DNA of 64,000 nt from Salinibacterium sp. TMP30 (GTDB lineage Bacteria; Actinomycetota; Actinomycetes; Actinomycetales; Microbacteriaceae). Positions 7,139 through 15,768 of this stretch are shown piece by piece; the first letter of the stretch is position 1; each line of letters starts with the position of its first letter. Location: NCBI RefSeq assembly GCF_038397785.1, contig NZ_CP151642.1:1054001-1118000 (forward strand). The letters are read 5' to 3'. Made by a program: the position numbers and the translations under genes. The notes beneath the pieces were generated by a model. The model saw only the letters and a list, made by a program, of their open reading frames with translations. It was not told where the DNA came from and made no database searches.

Positions 7139-8982
7139 CCGCTGTCAAACACATGAAGTGGTGGGGTTGGGGCAACGAAGGGGTGGGATTCCACCACGAA
7201 GACAAGCCCGGTTTCGCTCCCTTCGTGCAGTATGCGGTTGGCCTCGATCTCGTCTCCGCGACCCGCGCGGGCGAACCCTCCTTCGATGACCTGAACGTTC
7301 CGAAGAGCAAAGCAACCGCAGCGTTCGTCAAGCAGTTTGCCGCGATAGTTGGCGAAGACAATGTCACTCGCGACGACATGGTTCGCGTCATCCACACCTA
7401 CGGCAAAGGTCTTCGCGATCTCGTGCGTATTCGAAGCAACGCCATTAAGCGCAGCCCTGACGTTGTGGTTTACCCTGCCGATGAATCAGAAGTGCAAGCG
7501 ATCGTAGATGCCGCCGTGGCAGCCAATGCTGTCATCATTCCTTTTGGCGGCGGCAGCAATATTGCGGGCAGTCTAGAGCCGATGCCTGCCGAGAAGCGCG
7601 TTGTCATCTCACTTGATCTAGGACGGCTTCGCGAAGTTGTCGCGATCGATAAAGATGCCGGCCTTGCCCGTATCCAGGCTGGCGCCCAGGGGCCTGACCT
7701 CGAAGAACAGCTCAACGCTCAAGGATGGACGATCGGGCACTTTCCCGACAGCTTCACTCACTCGACCGTCGGTGGCTGGGTAGCGACGCGCTCTTCGGGA
7801 ATGCAGTCAGACAAATACGGTGACATTGCGGACATCACTCGAGGACTGCGTGTCGTTCGACCGGGCGGGCTGCTGGTCTTGCGGCCGTTGCCGAGTACCT
7901 CAAGCGGACCGAGCGTGCGCGAAATGATCCTCGGCAGTGAGGGCCGTCTGGGTGTCATCACTGAGGTCACCGTGCAGGTGCATCGCATCCCCGCCAAGCG
8001 TGACGTCTACGCCTACTTCTTCCCGAACTGGAAGTCGGGCATCGCCGCAATGCAGGCGATCGCAGAGTCGGATGCCACGCCATCCATCACGCGAATCTCT
8101 GATGCCAAAGAGACCGGATTCTCGCTCGCAACGAGCAAGAGCCGCACTGGCGTTAGCAAGTTCACCGCGGAAACGGCACTACCGAAAATCATGACAGCCA
8201 AGGGCTGGAACCTTGACGACATTTGTCTCTCGTTCATCGGGTTCGAGGGCAGTGTTGATCATGCGAAACTCCAAAAAAAACTGGTCGACAAGATCGTGAG
8301 CAAGCATGGCGGAATGGGTGTGGGCAAAGGCCCCGGCATTCTGTATGACCAGAAGAAGTTCGACACCCCCTACCTGCGAGACTTTTTGCTCGATATGGGT
8401 GCTGCCGGCGACGTGTCAGAGACCGCAACCCCATGGTCGTCAGTAGTGAAGCTTCATTCCGCGGCCCACAATGCTGCCCAGCGGGCCTACGATTCGCTCG
8501 GCACTAAGGGCTGGATCATGTCGCACATGTCTCACTCCTACCACTCCGGTGCGTGCCTCTACTTTACGTTTGCGTTCACTTTCGGTGACGATCCGCTGGG
8601 CGAATACGACACAGTCAAGCGCGCGATTCAGCAATCGTTCGTCGACAACGACGGCACCATCTCGCACCATCACGGTGTGGGCGTTGAGCACTCACCGTGG
8701 CTTGAACAAGACATTTCGACTGAGGGGCTCAAAATTGTGCGCGGGCTACTTGCCTCCGCCGACCCAGAGAGCAATTTCAACCCCGGCAAGATCACGCCGG
8801 GCGAGGGTGCTCCGTTAGCGGCTGTTTCGGCGAAGAAGGCCGCGCCCGCTGCGAAGAAAGCTGCCCCCACTGCCAAGAAGTCGACTCCCGCGAAGAAAGC
8901 CGCGCCCGCGAAAAAGCCCGCGCTAGCGAAAAAGCCGGCGCTAGCGAAGCCGACCGGTGCGAAAGCTATTCCGAAGAAATAG
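7135..8982 (+). CDS. FAD-linked alkyl-DHAP synthase (AGPS) homologue with basic tail
   Basis: A 615-residue FAD-binding-type-4 oxidoreductase. It starts with MKWWGWGNEG, like the MKWNGWG start of eukaryotic alkylglycerone-phosphate synthases. It carries the FAD loop FGGGSN at 137-142, the segment HSYHSGACLYFTFAF at 467-481 that parallels TYDAGACIYFYFAF of AGPS, and the active-site HHHGVG at 511-516. AGPS exchanges the acyl group of acyl-DHAP for a fatty alcohol, making the ether bond. Fatty alcohol could come from the reductase encoded at 2420-4723. Residues 566-615 are an unusual Lys/Ala/Pro tail (AKKAAP-type repeats) not part of the enzyme fold. Its 3' end overlaps the convergent small gene by 17 bp. 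D-lactate dehydrogenase-like activity is the main alternative. Confidence 0.83.
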   Translation: MTAVKHMKWWGWGNEGVGFHHEDKPGFAPFVQYAVGLDLVSATRAGEPSFDDLNVPKSKATAAFVKQFAAIVGEDNVTRDDMVRVIHTYGKGLRDLVRIRSNAIKRSPDVVVYPADESEVQAIVDAAVAANAVIIPFGGGSNIAGSLEPMPAEKRVVISLDLGRLREVVAIDKDAGLARIQAGAQGPDLEEQLNAQGWTIGHFPDSFTHSTVGGWVATRSSGMQSDKYGDIADITRGLRVVRPGGLLVLRPLPSTSSGPSVREMILGSEGRLGVITEVTVQVHRIPAKRDVYAYFFPNWKSGIAAMQAIAESDATPSITRISDAKETGFSLATSKSRTGVSKFTAETALPKIMTAKGWNLDDICLSFIGFEGSVDHAKLQKKLVDKIVSKHGGMGVGKGPGILYDQKKFDTPYLRDFLLDMGAAGDVSETATPWSSVVKLHSAAHNAAQRAYDSLGTKGWIMSHMSHSYHSGACLYFTFAFTFGDDPLGEYDTVKRAIQQSFVDNDGTISHHHGVGVEHSPWLEQDISTEGLKIVRGLLASADPESNFNPGKITPGEGAPLAAVSAKKAAPAAKKAAPTAKKSTPAKKAAPAKKPALAKKPALAKPTGAKAIPKK

Positions 8983-9205
8983 TGCGGGGGCGAGGTGCCG
9001 GCGGTGGTGGCACCTCTTTGGCTGCGATCACCCGTGCGAACTCAATAGTTTCGAGACCGCGTTTGGTGGCAACAACGCAGTGGGTGTCATCGGCGAGGTG
9101 AAAGTAGCCGAGCGCATCGGTGGCGCGACCGTCGTCAATGAGGTGGCGTACGACAACCCGGGTACCGCTGACGGTTGCCTTCAGAAATTCGGCCGGCGTC
9201 ACCAT
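8966..9205 (-). CDS. Small SH3-like protein, hypothetical
   Basis: A 79-residue protein. The segment GTRVVVRHLIDDGRATDALGYF resembles the SH3-like N-terminal domain of mycobacterial Rv0428c-type GNAT acetyltransferases, but no acetyltransferase domain follows. The C terminus is Pro/Arg-rich. It starts inside the last codons of the zinc-ribbon SDR-like gene (7-bp overlap), so the two are probably co-translated. Its 3' end overlaps the AGPS gene from the other strand. Function is unknown; it may bind a protein or nucleotide. The coding call rests on the tight overlap and the recognisable domain. Confidence 0.6.
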   Translation of the reverse strand: MVTPAEFLKATVSGTRVVVRHLIDDGRATDALGYFHLADDTHCVVATKRGLETIEFARVIAAKEVPPPPAPRPRTISSE

Positions 9206-10677
9206 GAGCTCTTGTCGTAGTCCTTCAGGAAGATGCCAAACAGATCTTCGCCATCCTCGCCGCGCACGATGGGATCGTAGACACGAGCCGCACCATCGAC
9301 GAGGTCGAGCGGCGCGTGAAAGCCCTCTTCGGCCAGCCGCACCTTTGTGGGGTGTGGGCGCTCATCCGTGATCCAGCCGGTGTCGACACTGGTCATGAGG
9401 ATGCCGTCGTTTTCGAACATTTCGCGGGCGCTCGTGCGGGTAAGCATGTTGACAGCAGCCTTCGCCATGTTGGTGTGTGGATGCCCGGGGCCCTTGTAAC
9501 CGCGACCAAATACGCCCTCCATTGCCGAAACATTAACGATGTATTTGCGTCGTGACTGTGAGGCAGCCATTGCTGGACGCAGTTTCGAGATCAACACGAA
9601 CGGTGCCGTGGTGTTGGCCAACTGAACTTCGAGCATTTCGAGAGGGTCAACCTGATCAACGTGTTGGGTCCACGAGTTGATCGAGTCGAGGTCAGGAACG
9701 AGCCCACCGGCATCAATTGCGGTGCCGGCGGCGAGGCGTTCAAGCGAGCTCGAGCCAGCGCTCATCGCTTGCTCGGTCAATTCTTCGGCACGCGTAGCGG
9801 CAGCAGCCAAGATGGGGTGCGCCGCGACGGACTGCGCGAGCGCCTGCGGGTGAGGATCGTTGGTGTGCCCGAACGTCACGAGTTCGGGCAGTGGGCCATC
9901 GGGTAGCGGCGCTAGCTCACCATCGACGAGCGGCTGGTAGGCGCCGGGGGAGCGACGCACCGTCTGTGTTGCGTTGTTGATGAGGATGTCGAGCGGGCCC
10001 TGAGCGGCAACGGAATCCGCCAGTCCAATAACCTGGGCGGGGTCGCGCAAGTCGATTCCCACCACCCGGAGTCTGTGCAGCCAGTCTGCGGAATCGGGAA
10101 GACTTGAGAAGCGGCGAACGGCATCCCGAGGGAACCGCGTAGTGATTGTTGTGTGCGCGCCATCCCGCAGCAAACGCAGCGCAATGTACATACCGATCTT
10201 TGCCCGACCGCCGGTAAGCAGGGCGCGCTTGCCCGTGAGATCAGTGCGCGCGTCACGCTTAGCGTGGTTGAAGGCTGCACAGTCGGGGCAGAGCTGGTGG
10301 TAGAACGAATCAACCCTCGTATAGGGCTGCTTGCAGATGTAACAGGGGCGCGCTTTGATGAGCTCGCCGGCGGTGGGAGCCATGGTGTTTGTCGAGATCG
10401 GGATGCCACGAGTCTCGTCATCAATGCGATCCGCGGCGCCGGTCGCGGTTGCGGCAATTACTTGTCGATCAGCATCCGCGATAGTGGCGCGCTTTTCGAG
10501 GCGGCGTTCTTTCTTGACCGCTTTGAACATTGCGGCAGTGGCCCGCCGAATGGTGATGAAGTCAGGGTGCTCCTCGTCAATTTCCGCCATTTGGGCCAAA
10601 ACTTTGAGGGTCGTTTCACGTTCCGCGGGGTCGAGGCCACTGTGGCCGGGCTCGGGGGATTCGCTTGAATTGGGCAC
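9199..10677 (-). CDS. SDR-like protein with N-terminal zinc ribbon
   Basis: A protein of 492 residues from the GTG at 10677. About 110 helical, charged N-terminal residues are followed by a CxxC-x14-CxxC zinc ribbon (C112, C115, C130, C133) and then a Rossmann domain with TGGRAKIG (155-162), NNAT in place of NNAG, and the end KDYDKSSW. The usual catalytic YxxxK is replaced: the lysine of TNMAKAAV is present but the position four before it is Thr, so normal SDR chemistry is doubtful. A 100-residue insert follows NNAT. TAGAAT (10683-10688) lies 5 nt before the GTG, so this start is preferred to one at 10701. It forms an operon with the following 79-residue gene. Function is unknown. Confidence 0.75.
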   Translation of the reverse strand: MPNSSESPEPGHSGLDPAERETTLKVLAQMAEIDEEHPDFITIRRATAAMFKAVKKERRLEKRATIADADRQVIAATATGAADRIDDETRGIPISTNTMAPTAGELIKARPCYICKQPYTRVDSFYHQLCPDCAAFNHAKRDARTDLTGKRALLTGGRAKIGMYIALRLLRDGAHTTITTRFPRDAVRRFSSLPDSADWLHRLRVVGIDLRDPAQVIGLADSVAAQGPLDILINNATQTVRRSPGAYQPLVDGELAPLPDGPLPELVTFGHTNDPHPQALAQSVAAHPILAAAATRAEELTEQAMSAGSSSLERLAAGTAIDAGGLVPDLDSINSWTQHVDQVDPLEMLEVQLANTTAPFVLISKLRPAMAASQSRRKYIVNVSAMEGVFGRGYKGPGHPHTNMAKAAVNMLTRTSAREMFENDGILMTSVDTGWITDERPHPTKVRLAEEGFHAPLDLVDGAARVYDPIVRGEDGEDLFGIFLKDYDKSSW

Positions 10678-10762
10678 ACCAGATTCTACCCGCGGGCACA
10701 AGGCACCGTGCTCCGGCCGTGTTCGGCTGCCAACGCATCCTTCGTGGCTCTAAGCTGGCGGA

Positions 10763-11656
10763 ATGATCGTCAGTGTCGTGCTCGCGCTTGCTGGCTCCCT
10801 CTTTTATGGTGTCTCGGACTTTTTTGGCGGGTTAAGCACGCGGCGCTTACGCGTTGTTCCGGCGACGACGATCATCCACGTCTTCGCAACTCTCGCACTG
10901 CTAGCGGCATTGCCCTTTGTTGTTGTACAGTGGGAGGCCGGCGCCATCCTTTGGGGTGCAGTCGCGGGAGTGAGCGCGATCATTGGGCTCCTCACTTTTT
11001 ATGCGGCGCTTGCCGACGGACCGATGAGCCTCGTTGCGCCCCTCATCGCCGTTGTCGGTGCTGTGGTGCCGGTCGCGTTTGCGGTGATCACCGGAGAGCA
11101 GTTGCCGCCACAGGCATGGGTGGCGATCGTTCTCGCTCTGGTGAGCGCGCTGCTGGTTTCGGTGACGAGATCGGATGCCGCGGTTAGAGTTCGTCCCCGC
11201 ACGGTCGTGGTCGGCGTGATCTCGGGAATCAGCCTTGGTTCCGCTCTGATTGCTCTTGATCGAGCGCCAGAGTCGGCTGGACTCGCTACCGCGGTGATCG
11301 AAATCCTTGTCGGCCTTTGCGCGATGCTGATCTTGCTCGCGCTCACGAGACTCAGTGCTCCGCTTCGACGGTTTCTGGCGCAGTTCGACCATCAGCCCGA
11401 AGGCGGCCCGGTGGTGAGCGTCGGCCGTGCGCGGCTGCTTGCTGCGATTGGCGGCGTGCTCGTTGGTGCTTCGAACGCGTTCATTCTGTTTGCGCTCCAA
11501 GCGGGGAGCTTGGCTGTGGTCTCCGTTCTCGTGAGTCTTTACCCGCTTGCCACGATCGTGCTTGCCCGGTTCACACTGCATGAGCGCGTCAGCAAGGTTC
11601 AACTTCTGGGCATGGGGCTCGCGCTCGTCGCCTCGGTGATGTTGGCACTCAGCTAG
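10763..11656 (+). CDS. EamA/DMT-family transporter
   Basis: A 297-residue membrane protein with about ten hydrophobic helices in two EamA-type halves (roughly 1-135 and 150-297). It begins with MIVSVVLALAGSLFYGVSDF, typical of drug/metabolite transporters that export small metabolites or amino acids. The substrate is unknown. The start is leaderless in appearance: TAAGCT (10751-10756) stands exactly 6 nt before ATG 10763. It is divergent from the zinc-ribbon SDR-like gene and stands alone, 40 bp before the helicase gene, which has its own promoter. Confidence 0.85.
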   Translation: MIVSVVLALAGSLFYGVSDFFGGLSTRRLRVVPATTIIHVFATLALLAALPFVVVQWEAGAILWGAVAGVSAIIGLLTFYAALADGPMSLVAPLIAVVGAVVPVAFAVITGEQLPPQAWVAIVLALVSALLVSVTRSDAAVRVRPRTVVVGVISGISLGSALIALDRAPESAGLATAVIEILVGLCAMLILLALTRLSAPLRRFLAQFDHQPEGGPVVSVGRARLLAAIGGVLVGASNAFILFALQAGSLAVVSVLVSLYPLATIVLARFTLHERVSKVQLLGMGLALVASVMLALS

Positions 11657-11696
11657 TTCGGCGCGCCCGGGCCCGTCACCCAGCTACGGTTAACCA

Positions 11697-14246
11697 ATGT
11701 CTTCACTCTTGGATGCGCTTGGGACACCCTATGACGCAGACGCAACCTATGACGCTTTCGTTGGGTGGGCATCCGATCGCGGGTTGAGTCTGTATCCGGC
11801 ACAGGACGAAGCGGTAATCGAGCTGGTCTCGGGCGCGAACGTCATACTGTCGACCCCGACAGGAACGGGTAAGTCCCTCGTGGCAATTGCAGCCCACGCA
11901 ATTGCGCTCGCTCAGGGGCAGCGCACGTTCTACACAGCGCCGATCAAAGCGCTCGTGAGCGAAAAATTCTTCGCCCTTGTTGAGATTTTCGGTGCCGAGA
12001 ATGTGGGGATGGTCACCGGTGATTCTTCGGTCAACGCCGATGCCCCGATCATCTGTTGTACCGCAGAGATTCTGGCGAATCTGGCGCTGCGTGAGGGCGC
12101 GGATGCCAGAGTCGACCAGGTGGTTATGGACGAGTTCCACTTCTATGCTGACCCCGATCGCGGCTGGGCCTGGCAGGTGCCCCTGCTGATTCTTCCCAAT
12201 GTGCAGTTCGTATTGATGTCGGCGACCCTCGGCGATATGCAGCCGTTGGCAGATGACTTGAGCCGCCGCACGGGCCGAGAGACCAGCCTCATCACCGGCG
12301 TCGAGCGCCCAGTGCCGCTGCACTACTCGTGGGCGATCACACCAATTCACGAGACCGTGGAAGACCTGTTGTCTACTGGGCAGGCTCCGATCTATATCGT
12401 GCACTTCTCGCAGGCTGCGGCGCTTGAGCGGGCTCAGGCGATGACCAGCATCAAGGTGGTCACGCGGGAGCAGCGTGACCTGATTGCCGAGGCGATTGGC
12501 GACTTTAGGTTCACCACGGTGTTCGGAAAGACACTTTCTCGACTCATCCGGTCGGGCATCGGTGTGCACCATGCGGGGATGCTGCCCAAGTACCGACGAC
12601 TCGTTGAGCAGCTCGCTCAGCGCGGGCTGCTGCGGGTCATCTGCGGCACCGACACGCTCGGCGTGGGAATCAATGTGCCCATCCGCACGGTGTTGTTAAC
12701 CCAACTAACCAAGTTCGATGGAACTCGAATGCGCCAATTGACGGCGCGAGAGTTCCACCAGATCGCTGGCCGTGCTGGCCGGGCCGGCTTCGACACGGCG
12801 GGTACCGTCGTCGCTCAAGCTCCCGAGCATGAGTCTGAAAACGCCAAGATGGTGGCCAAAGCAGGCGATGACCCCAAGAAGCTGCGCAAACTCGTACGCA
12901 AGAAGCCCCCCGAAGGCTTTGTGACATGGAGCGAATCGAGTTTCGAGCGGATGATCGCCGCCGAGCCAGAGCTGCTCACCAGCAATATGCGCATGAATCA
13001 TGCCATGATCCTCAACGTGATCGCTCGCGGCGGAGACGTCTTCTCGAATGTGCGGCACCTGATCGACGACAATCATGAGCCACGACACAGTCAGCGCGAA
13101 CTTGCCCGGCAGGCGCTCGCGATCTACCGCACACTTCGCACTGCAGAGATCGTGGAGGAACACCGAGTCTCCGATACCATCATCGTGGATGGCGAAGAAG
13201 TTGAGAGCTTCGACGAACGCATCGAGATCCGGCTCACCGTCGACCTGCAAGCCAACTTTGCGCTCAATCAGCCCCTATCGCCGTTCGCAGTCGCGTCATT
13301 TGACTTGCTCGACCGCGAGTCACCCGCCTACCCGCTCGACATGATTTCTGTGCTCGAAGCGACCCTCGACAACCCACGACCAATTCTTTCGCAGCAACAG
13401 TTCATGGCGCGCGGCGAAGCGGTCGCGGCAATGAAGTCGGAGGGAATTGAGTACGACCAGCGTATGGAATTGCTAGAGGAGGTCACGTGGCCAAAACCTC
13501 TTGATGAGTTGTTGACGGCGGCCTTTGAAATGTACAGCGCCAGCCAGCCGTGGATTGGTGACTTCGAGTTGAGTCCTAAAAGTGTGGTGCGCGACCTGTA
13601 CGAACGGGCCATGACTTTTGCCGACTTTGTTGGCTTCTACGGGCTCGCGCGCAGCGAGGGCCTAGTGCTCCGGTACCTTTCCGACGCCTACCGGGCAACC
13701 CGTCAAACAATTCCGGATGACGCTAAGACTGACGAACTTCTCGACCTCATCGAATGGTTGGGCGAACTGGTTCGCCAGGTTGACTCGAGCCTCATCGACG
13801 AGTGGGAGGCCATGACGAACGGGGCCGACAGTGCTACCAGCGCTGAGCCGGTGTTGCCGCCCACCCCGGCATCCGTTGTCACTAATGCGCGAGCATTTCG
13901 CGTTCTCGTACGCAACGAGATGTTCCGCCGTGTGCAGTTAGCGGCTCGTGATGACGCGGTTGCTCTTGGTGAGTTGGATGCGGCAGCAGGCTTCGATGAG
14001 CAGGCCTGGGGTGAGTCCCTTGACCGCTACTTTGAGGAACACAACAGCATGTCGACGGCCGGGGATGCCCGTGGGCCCGCGATGATTGCGATTACAGAAA
14101 TGCCGGGCACGTGGCAGGTACGGCAGATCGTTGCTGATCCGGCGGGTAACCACGATTGGTCGATTGCGGCAACGGTTGATCTCGCCGAATCGGCAGCTGA
14201 AGGCGTCGCCGTTGTGCGCGTTTCTGGTTTTGATCGGCTCGATTAA
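11697..14246 (+). CDS. Ski2-like DEAD/DEAH-box helicase with DUF3516
   Basis: An 849-residue superfamily 2 RNA helicase. Walker A is TPTGTGKS at 53-60, the Walker B motif is DEFH near 145, motif III is SATL, and motif VI is QIAGRAGRAGFD near 360. The C-terminal half matches the DUF3516 extension found in actinobacterial helicases. These proteins are presumed RNA helicases in RNA turnover or ribosome work; the exact substrate is not known. TACGGT (11685-11690) lies exactly 6 nt before ATG 11697, a likely leaderless promoter. It is monocistronic as far as can be seen. Confidence 0.88.
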   Translation: MSSLLDALGTPYDADATYDAFVGWASDRGLSLYPAQDEAVIELVSGANVILSTPTGTGKSLVAIAAHAIALAQGQRTFYTAPIKALVSEKFFALVEIFGAENVGMVTGDSSVNADAPIICCTAEILANLALREGADARVDQVVMDEFHFYADPDRGWAWQVPLLILPNVQFVLMSATLGDMQPLADDLSRRTGRETSLITGVERPVPLHYSWAITPIHETVEDLLSTGQAPIYIVHFSQAAALERAQAMTSIKVVTREQRDLIAEAIGDFRFTTVFGKTLSRLIRSGIGVHHAGMLPKYRRLVEQLAQRGLLRVICGTDTLGVGINVPIRTVLLTQLTKFDGTRMRQLTAREFHQIAGRAGRAGFDTAGTVVAQAPEHESENAKMVAKAGDDPKKLRKLVRKKPPEGFVTWSESSFERMIAAEPELLTSNMRMNHAMILNVIARGGDVFSNVRHLIDDNHEPRHSQRELARQALAIYRTLRTAEIVEEHRVSDTIIVDGEEVESFDERIEIRLTVDLQANFALNQPLSPFAVASFDLLDRESPAYPLDMISVLEATLDNPRPILSQQQFMARGEAVAAMKSEGIEYDQRMELLEEVTWPKPLDELLTAAFEMYSASQPWIGDFELSPKSVVRDLYERAMTFADFVGFYGLARSEGLVLRYLSDAYRATRQTIPDDAKTDELLDLIEWLGELVRQVDSSLIDEWEAMTNGADSATSAEPVLPPTPASVVTNARAFRVLVRNEMFRRVQLAARDDAVALGELDAAAGFDEQAWGESLDRYFEEHNSMSTAGDARGPAMIAITEMPGTWQVRQIVADPAGNHDWSIAATVDLAESAAEGVAVVRVSGFDRLD

Positions 14247-14294
14247 CTGACATTTTGGGCATAAAACAGTTCGCTCTGGGTGTTGAATAGCTGT

Positions 14295-15680
14295 GTGACA
14301 CGAGACCAACGACTCATTCTGACCATTGCTATCCTTGCCTCGTTTGTGGCGTTTCTTGATAGTTCGGTCATCAATGTTGCGTTGCCCGCGATCCGCGACG
14401 AGCTGGGTGGCGGTCTCAGCACGCAGCAGTGGGTCGTCGACGCCTATCTCATCACTTTAGGCTCGCTGATCTTGCTCGCCGGATCGCTCTCTGACGTTTT
14501 CGGCCGCATTGTTATTTTGCGCATTGGGCTCATCGCGTTTGGTGTCACGTCGGTGCTCATTGCGCTAGCTCCTACTGCGGAGCTCATGATTGTCTTGCGG
14601 GGATTTCAAGGTGTCGCCGGTGCGCTGCTGGTGCCCAGTTCCCTCGCACTCATCATGTCGACGTTTCGCGGTCCGGCACAGGCCCGTGCTATAGGCCAGT
14701 GGACAGCGTGGACAAGTGCAGCGTTCATTGTTGGTCCCGTGCTGGGCGGCATCTTTGTCGATGTGCTCAGCTGGCGGCTCGTTTTCGCTATCAACGTTGT
14801 GCCGATCGCGGCGACCCTGTGGATGCTGGTGGTGCTTGGCCAGAAAGACGAACGCAATCGGGAAACCCGCATCGACTACCTCGGGGCCGTATTGGGAATC
14901 GTCGGTCTCGGTGGACCCGTCTTTGCCCTCATCGAACAGGGAAATTATGGGTGGGGGAGCCCGGCTATTCTCGTGCCCCTCATTGTTGGGCTGATCAGTC
15001 TGGTCGCCTTTGTGCTGTGGCAGCGCCGCGCACCCCAACCGATGTTGCCGCTCGCACTGTTTCGGGAGCGCAATTTCAGTATGGGAAACATCGCGACGAT
15101 TTTCATCTATGGGGCTCTGGCTTTGGGCGGATTCATCGTGGTCGTTTATCTCCAAGAGGTTGCGGGTTACGCGGCGACCTTCGCGGCGCTCGCGTTCTTG
15201 CCGTCGTCGATTGGCATCATCCTGCTCTCGTCGTATTTCGGTCGCCTGAGCGGTAAATATGGACCGCGAATTTTTATGACTGTTGGTCCGCTGTTAGGAG
15301 GGATCGGCTACGTAACATTCCTGTCGATGCAAGAGAGCGTCAACTACTTCACGCAAGTCTTACCGGGCGTTGTGCTCTTCTCGGTGGGCCTGTCGATGAC
15401 AGTGGCCCCTTTGACCTCGGCAATTCTTGGAGCGATTTCGGCACGTCAAGCCGGAATCGGATCTGCCGTGAACAACGCCGTCTCCCGAATTGCGGGGCTC
15501 ATCACGGTTGCGCTTGTGGGGGTGATCGTGGTCGGACCCTTGACGGTCGACAACTTTCACCGTGTCATCATCGTCACGGCAGCGCTATTCTTCGCGGGTG
15601 CCGTCGTGTCGTTTGTGGGCATCCGTAATCCTGTTCATGCTGAGGCCGAATCAACGGATGTCGCCACTCCTCGTGCCTAG
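14295..15680 (+). CDS. MFS multidrug transporter, DHA2 (EmrB/QacA) family
   Basis: A 461-residue protein with about 14 hydrophobic segments and the family signatures FLDSSVINVALPAI in helix 1 and GSLSDVFGRI after helix 2. It is expected to be a drug/H+ antiporter in the cytoplasmic membrane. I choose GTG 14295 because TTGAAT (14283-14288) stands exactly 6 nt before it, the spacing seen for many genes here. A GTG at 14280 would add five residues. The gene is convergent with UbiA, with tandem repeats and a hairpin between. Confidence 0.85.
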   Translation: MTRDQRLILTIAILASFVAFLDSSVINVALPAIRDELGGGLSTQQWVVDAYLITLGSLILLAGSLSDVFGRIVILRIGLIAFGVTSVLIALAPTAELMIVLRGFQGVAGALLVPSSLALIMSTFRGPAQARAIGQWTAWTSAAFIVGPVLGGIFVDVLSWRLVFAINVVPIAATLWMLVVLGQKDERNRETRIDYLGAVLGIVGLGGPVFALIEQGNYGWGSPAILVPLIVGLISLVAFVLWQRRAPQPMLPLALFRERNFSMGNIATIFIYGALALGGFIVVVYLQEVAGYAATFAALAFLPSSIGIILLSSYFGRLSGKYGPRIFMTVGPLLGGIGYVTFLSMQESVNYFTQVLPGVVLFSVGLSMTVAPLTSAILGAISARQAGIGSAVNNAVSRIAGLITVALVGVIVVGPLTVDNFHRVIIVTAALFFAGAVVSFVGIRNPVHAEAESTDVATPRA

Positions 15681-15734
15681 CGCTTGAGTGAGGTTGCGCG
15701 CTCGAGTGAGGTTGAGCACTCGAGTGGGATTGCG
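15681..15734. repeat. Three tandem 18-bp repeats
   Basis: Three consecutive 18-bp units (15681-15698, 15699-15716, 15717-15734) share the core CTCGAGTGAGGTTG, with few substitutions per unit. They begin right after the MFS stop codon and precede a hairpin. No frame is open through them in both neighbours. A binding site or replication slippage product is possible. Confidence 0.8.
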
Positions 15735-15738
15735 CCGG

Positions 15739-15767
15739 GGGCGAGGGTTAGTGCGCGAGCCTCGCCC
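15739..15767. terminator. Bidirectional hairpin between convergent genes
   Basis: A perfect 8-bp inverted repeat, GGGCGAGG (15739-15746) and CCTCGCCC (15760-15767), with a 13-nt loop lies between the convergent MFS and UbiA genes. There is no clear T-run, so it may be a Rho-assisted or weak terminator. Confidence 0.55.
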
Positions 15768-15768
15768 T

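Noticed and set aside
11703-12572. 289-residue open frame opposite the helicase
   Set aside because: Antisense shadow; no start signal and no domain.
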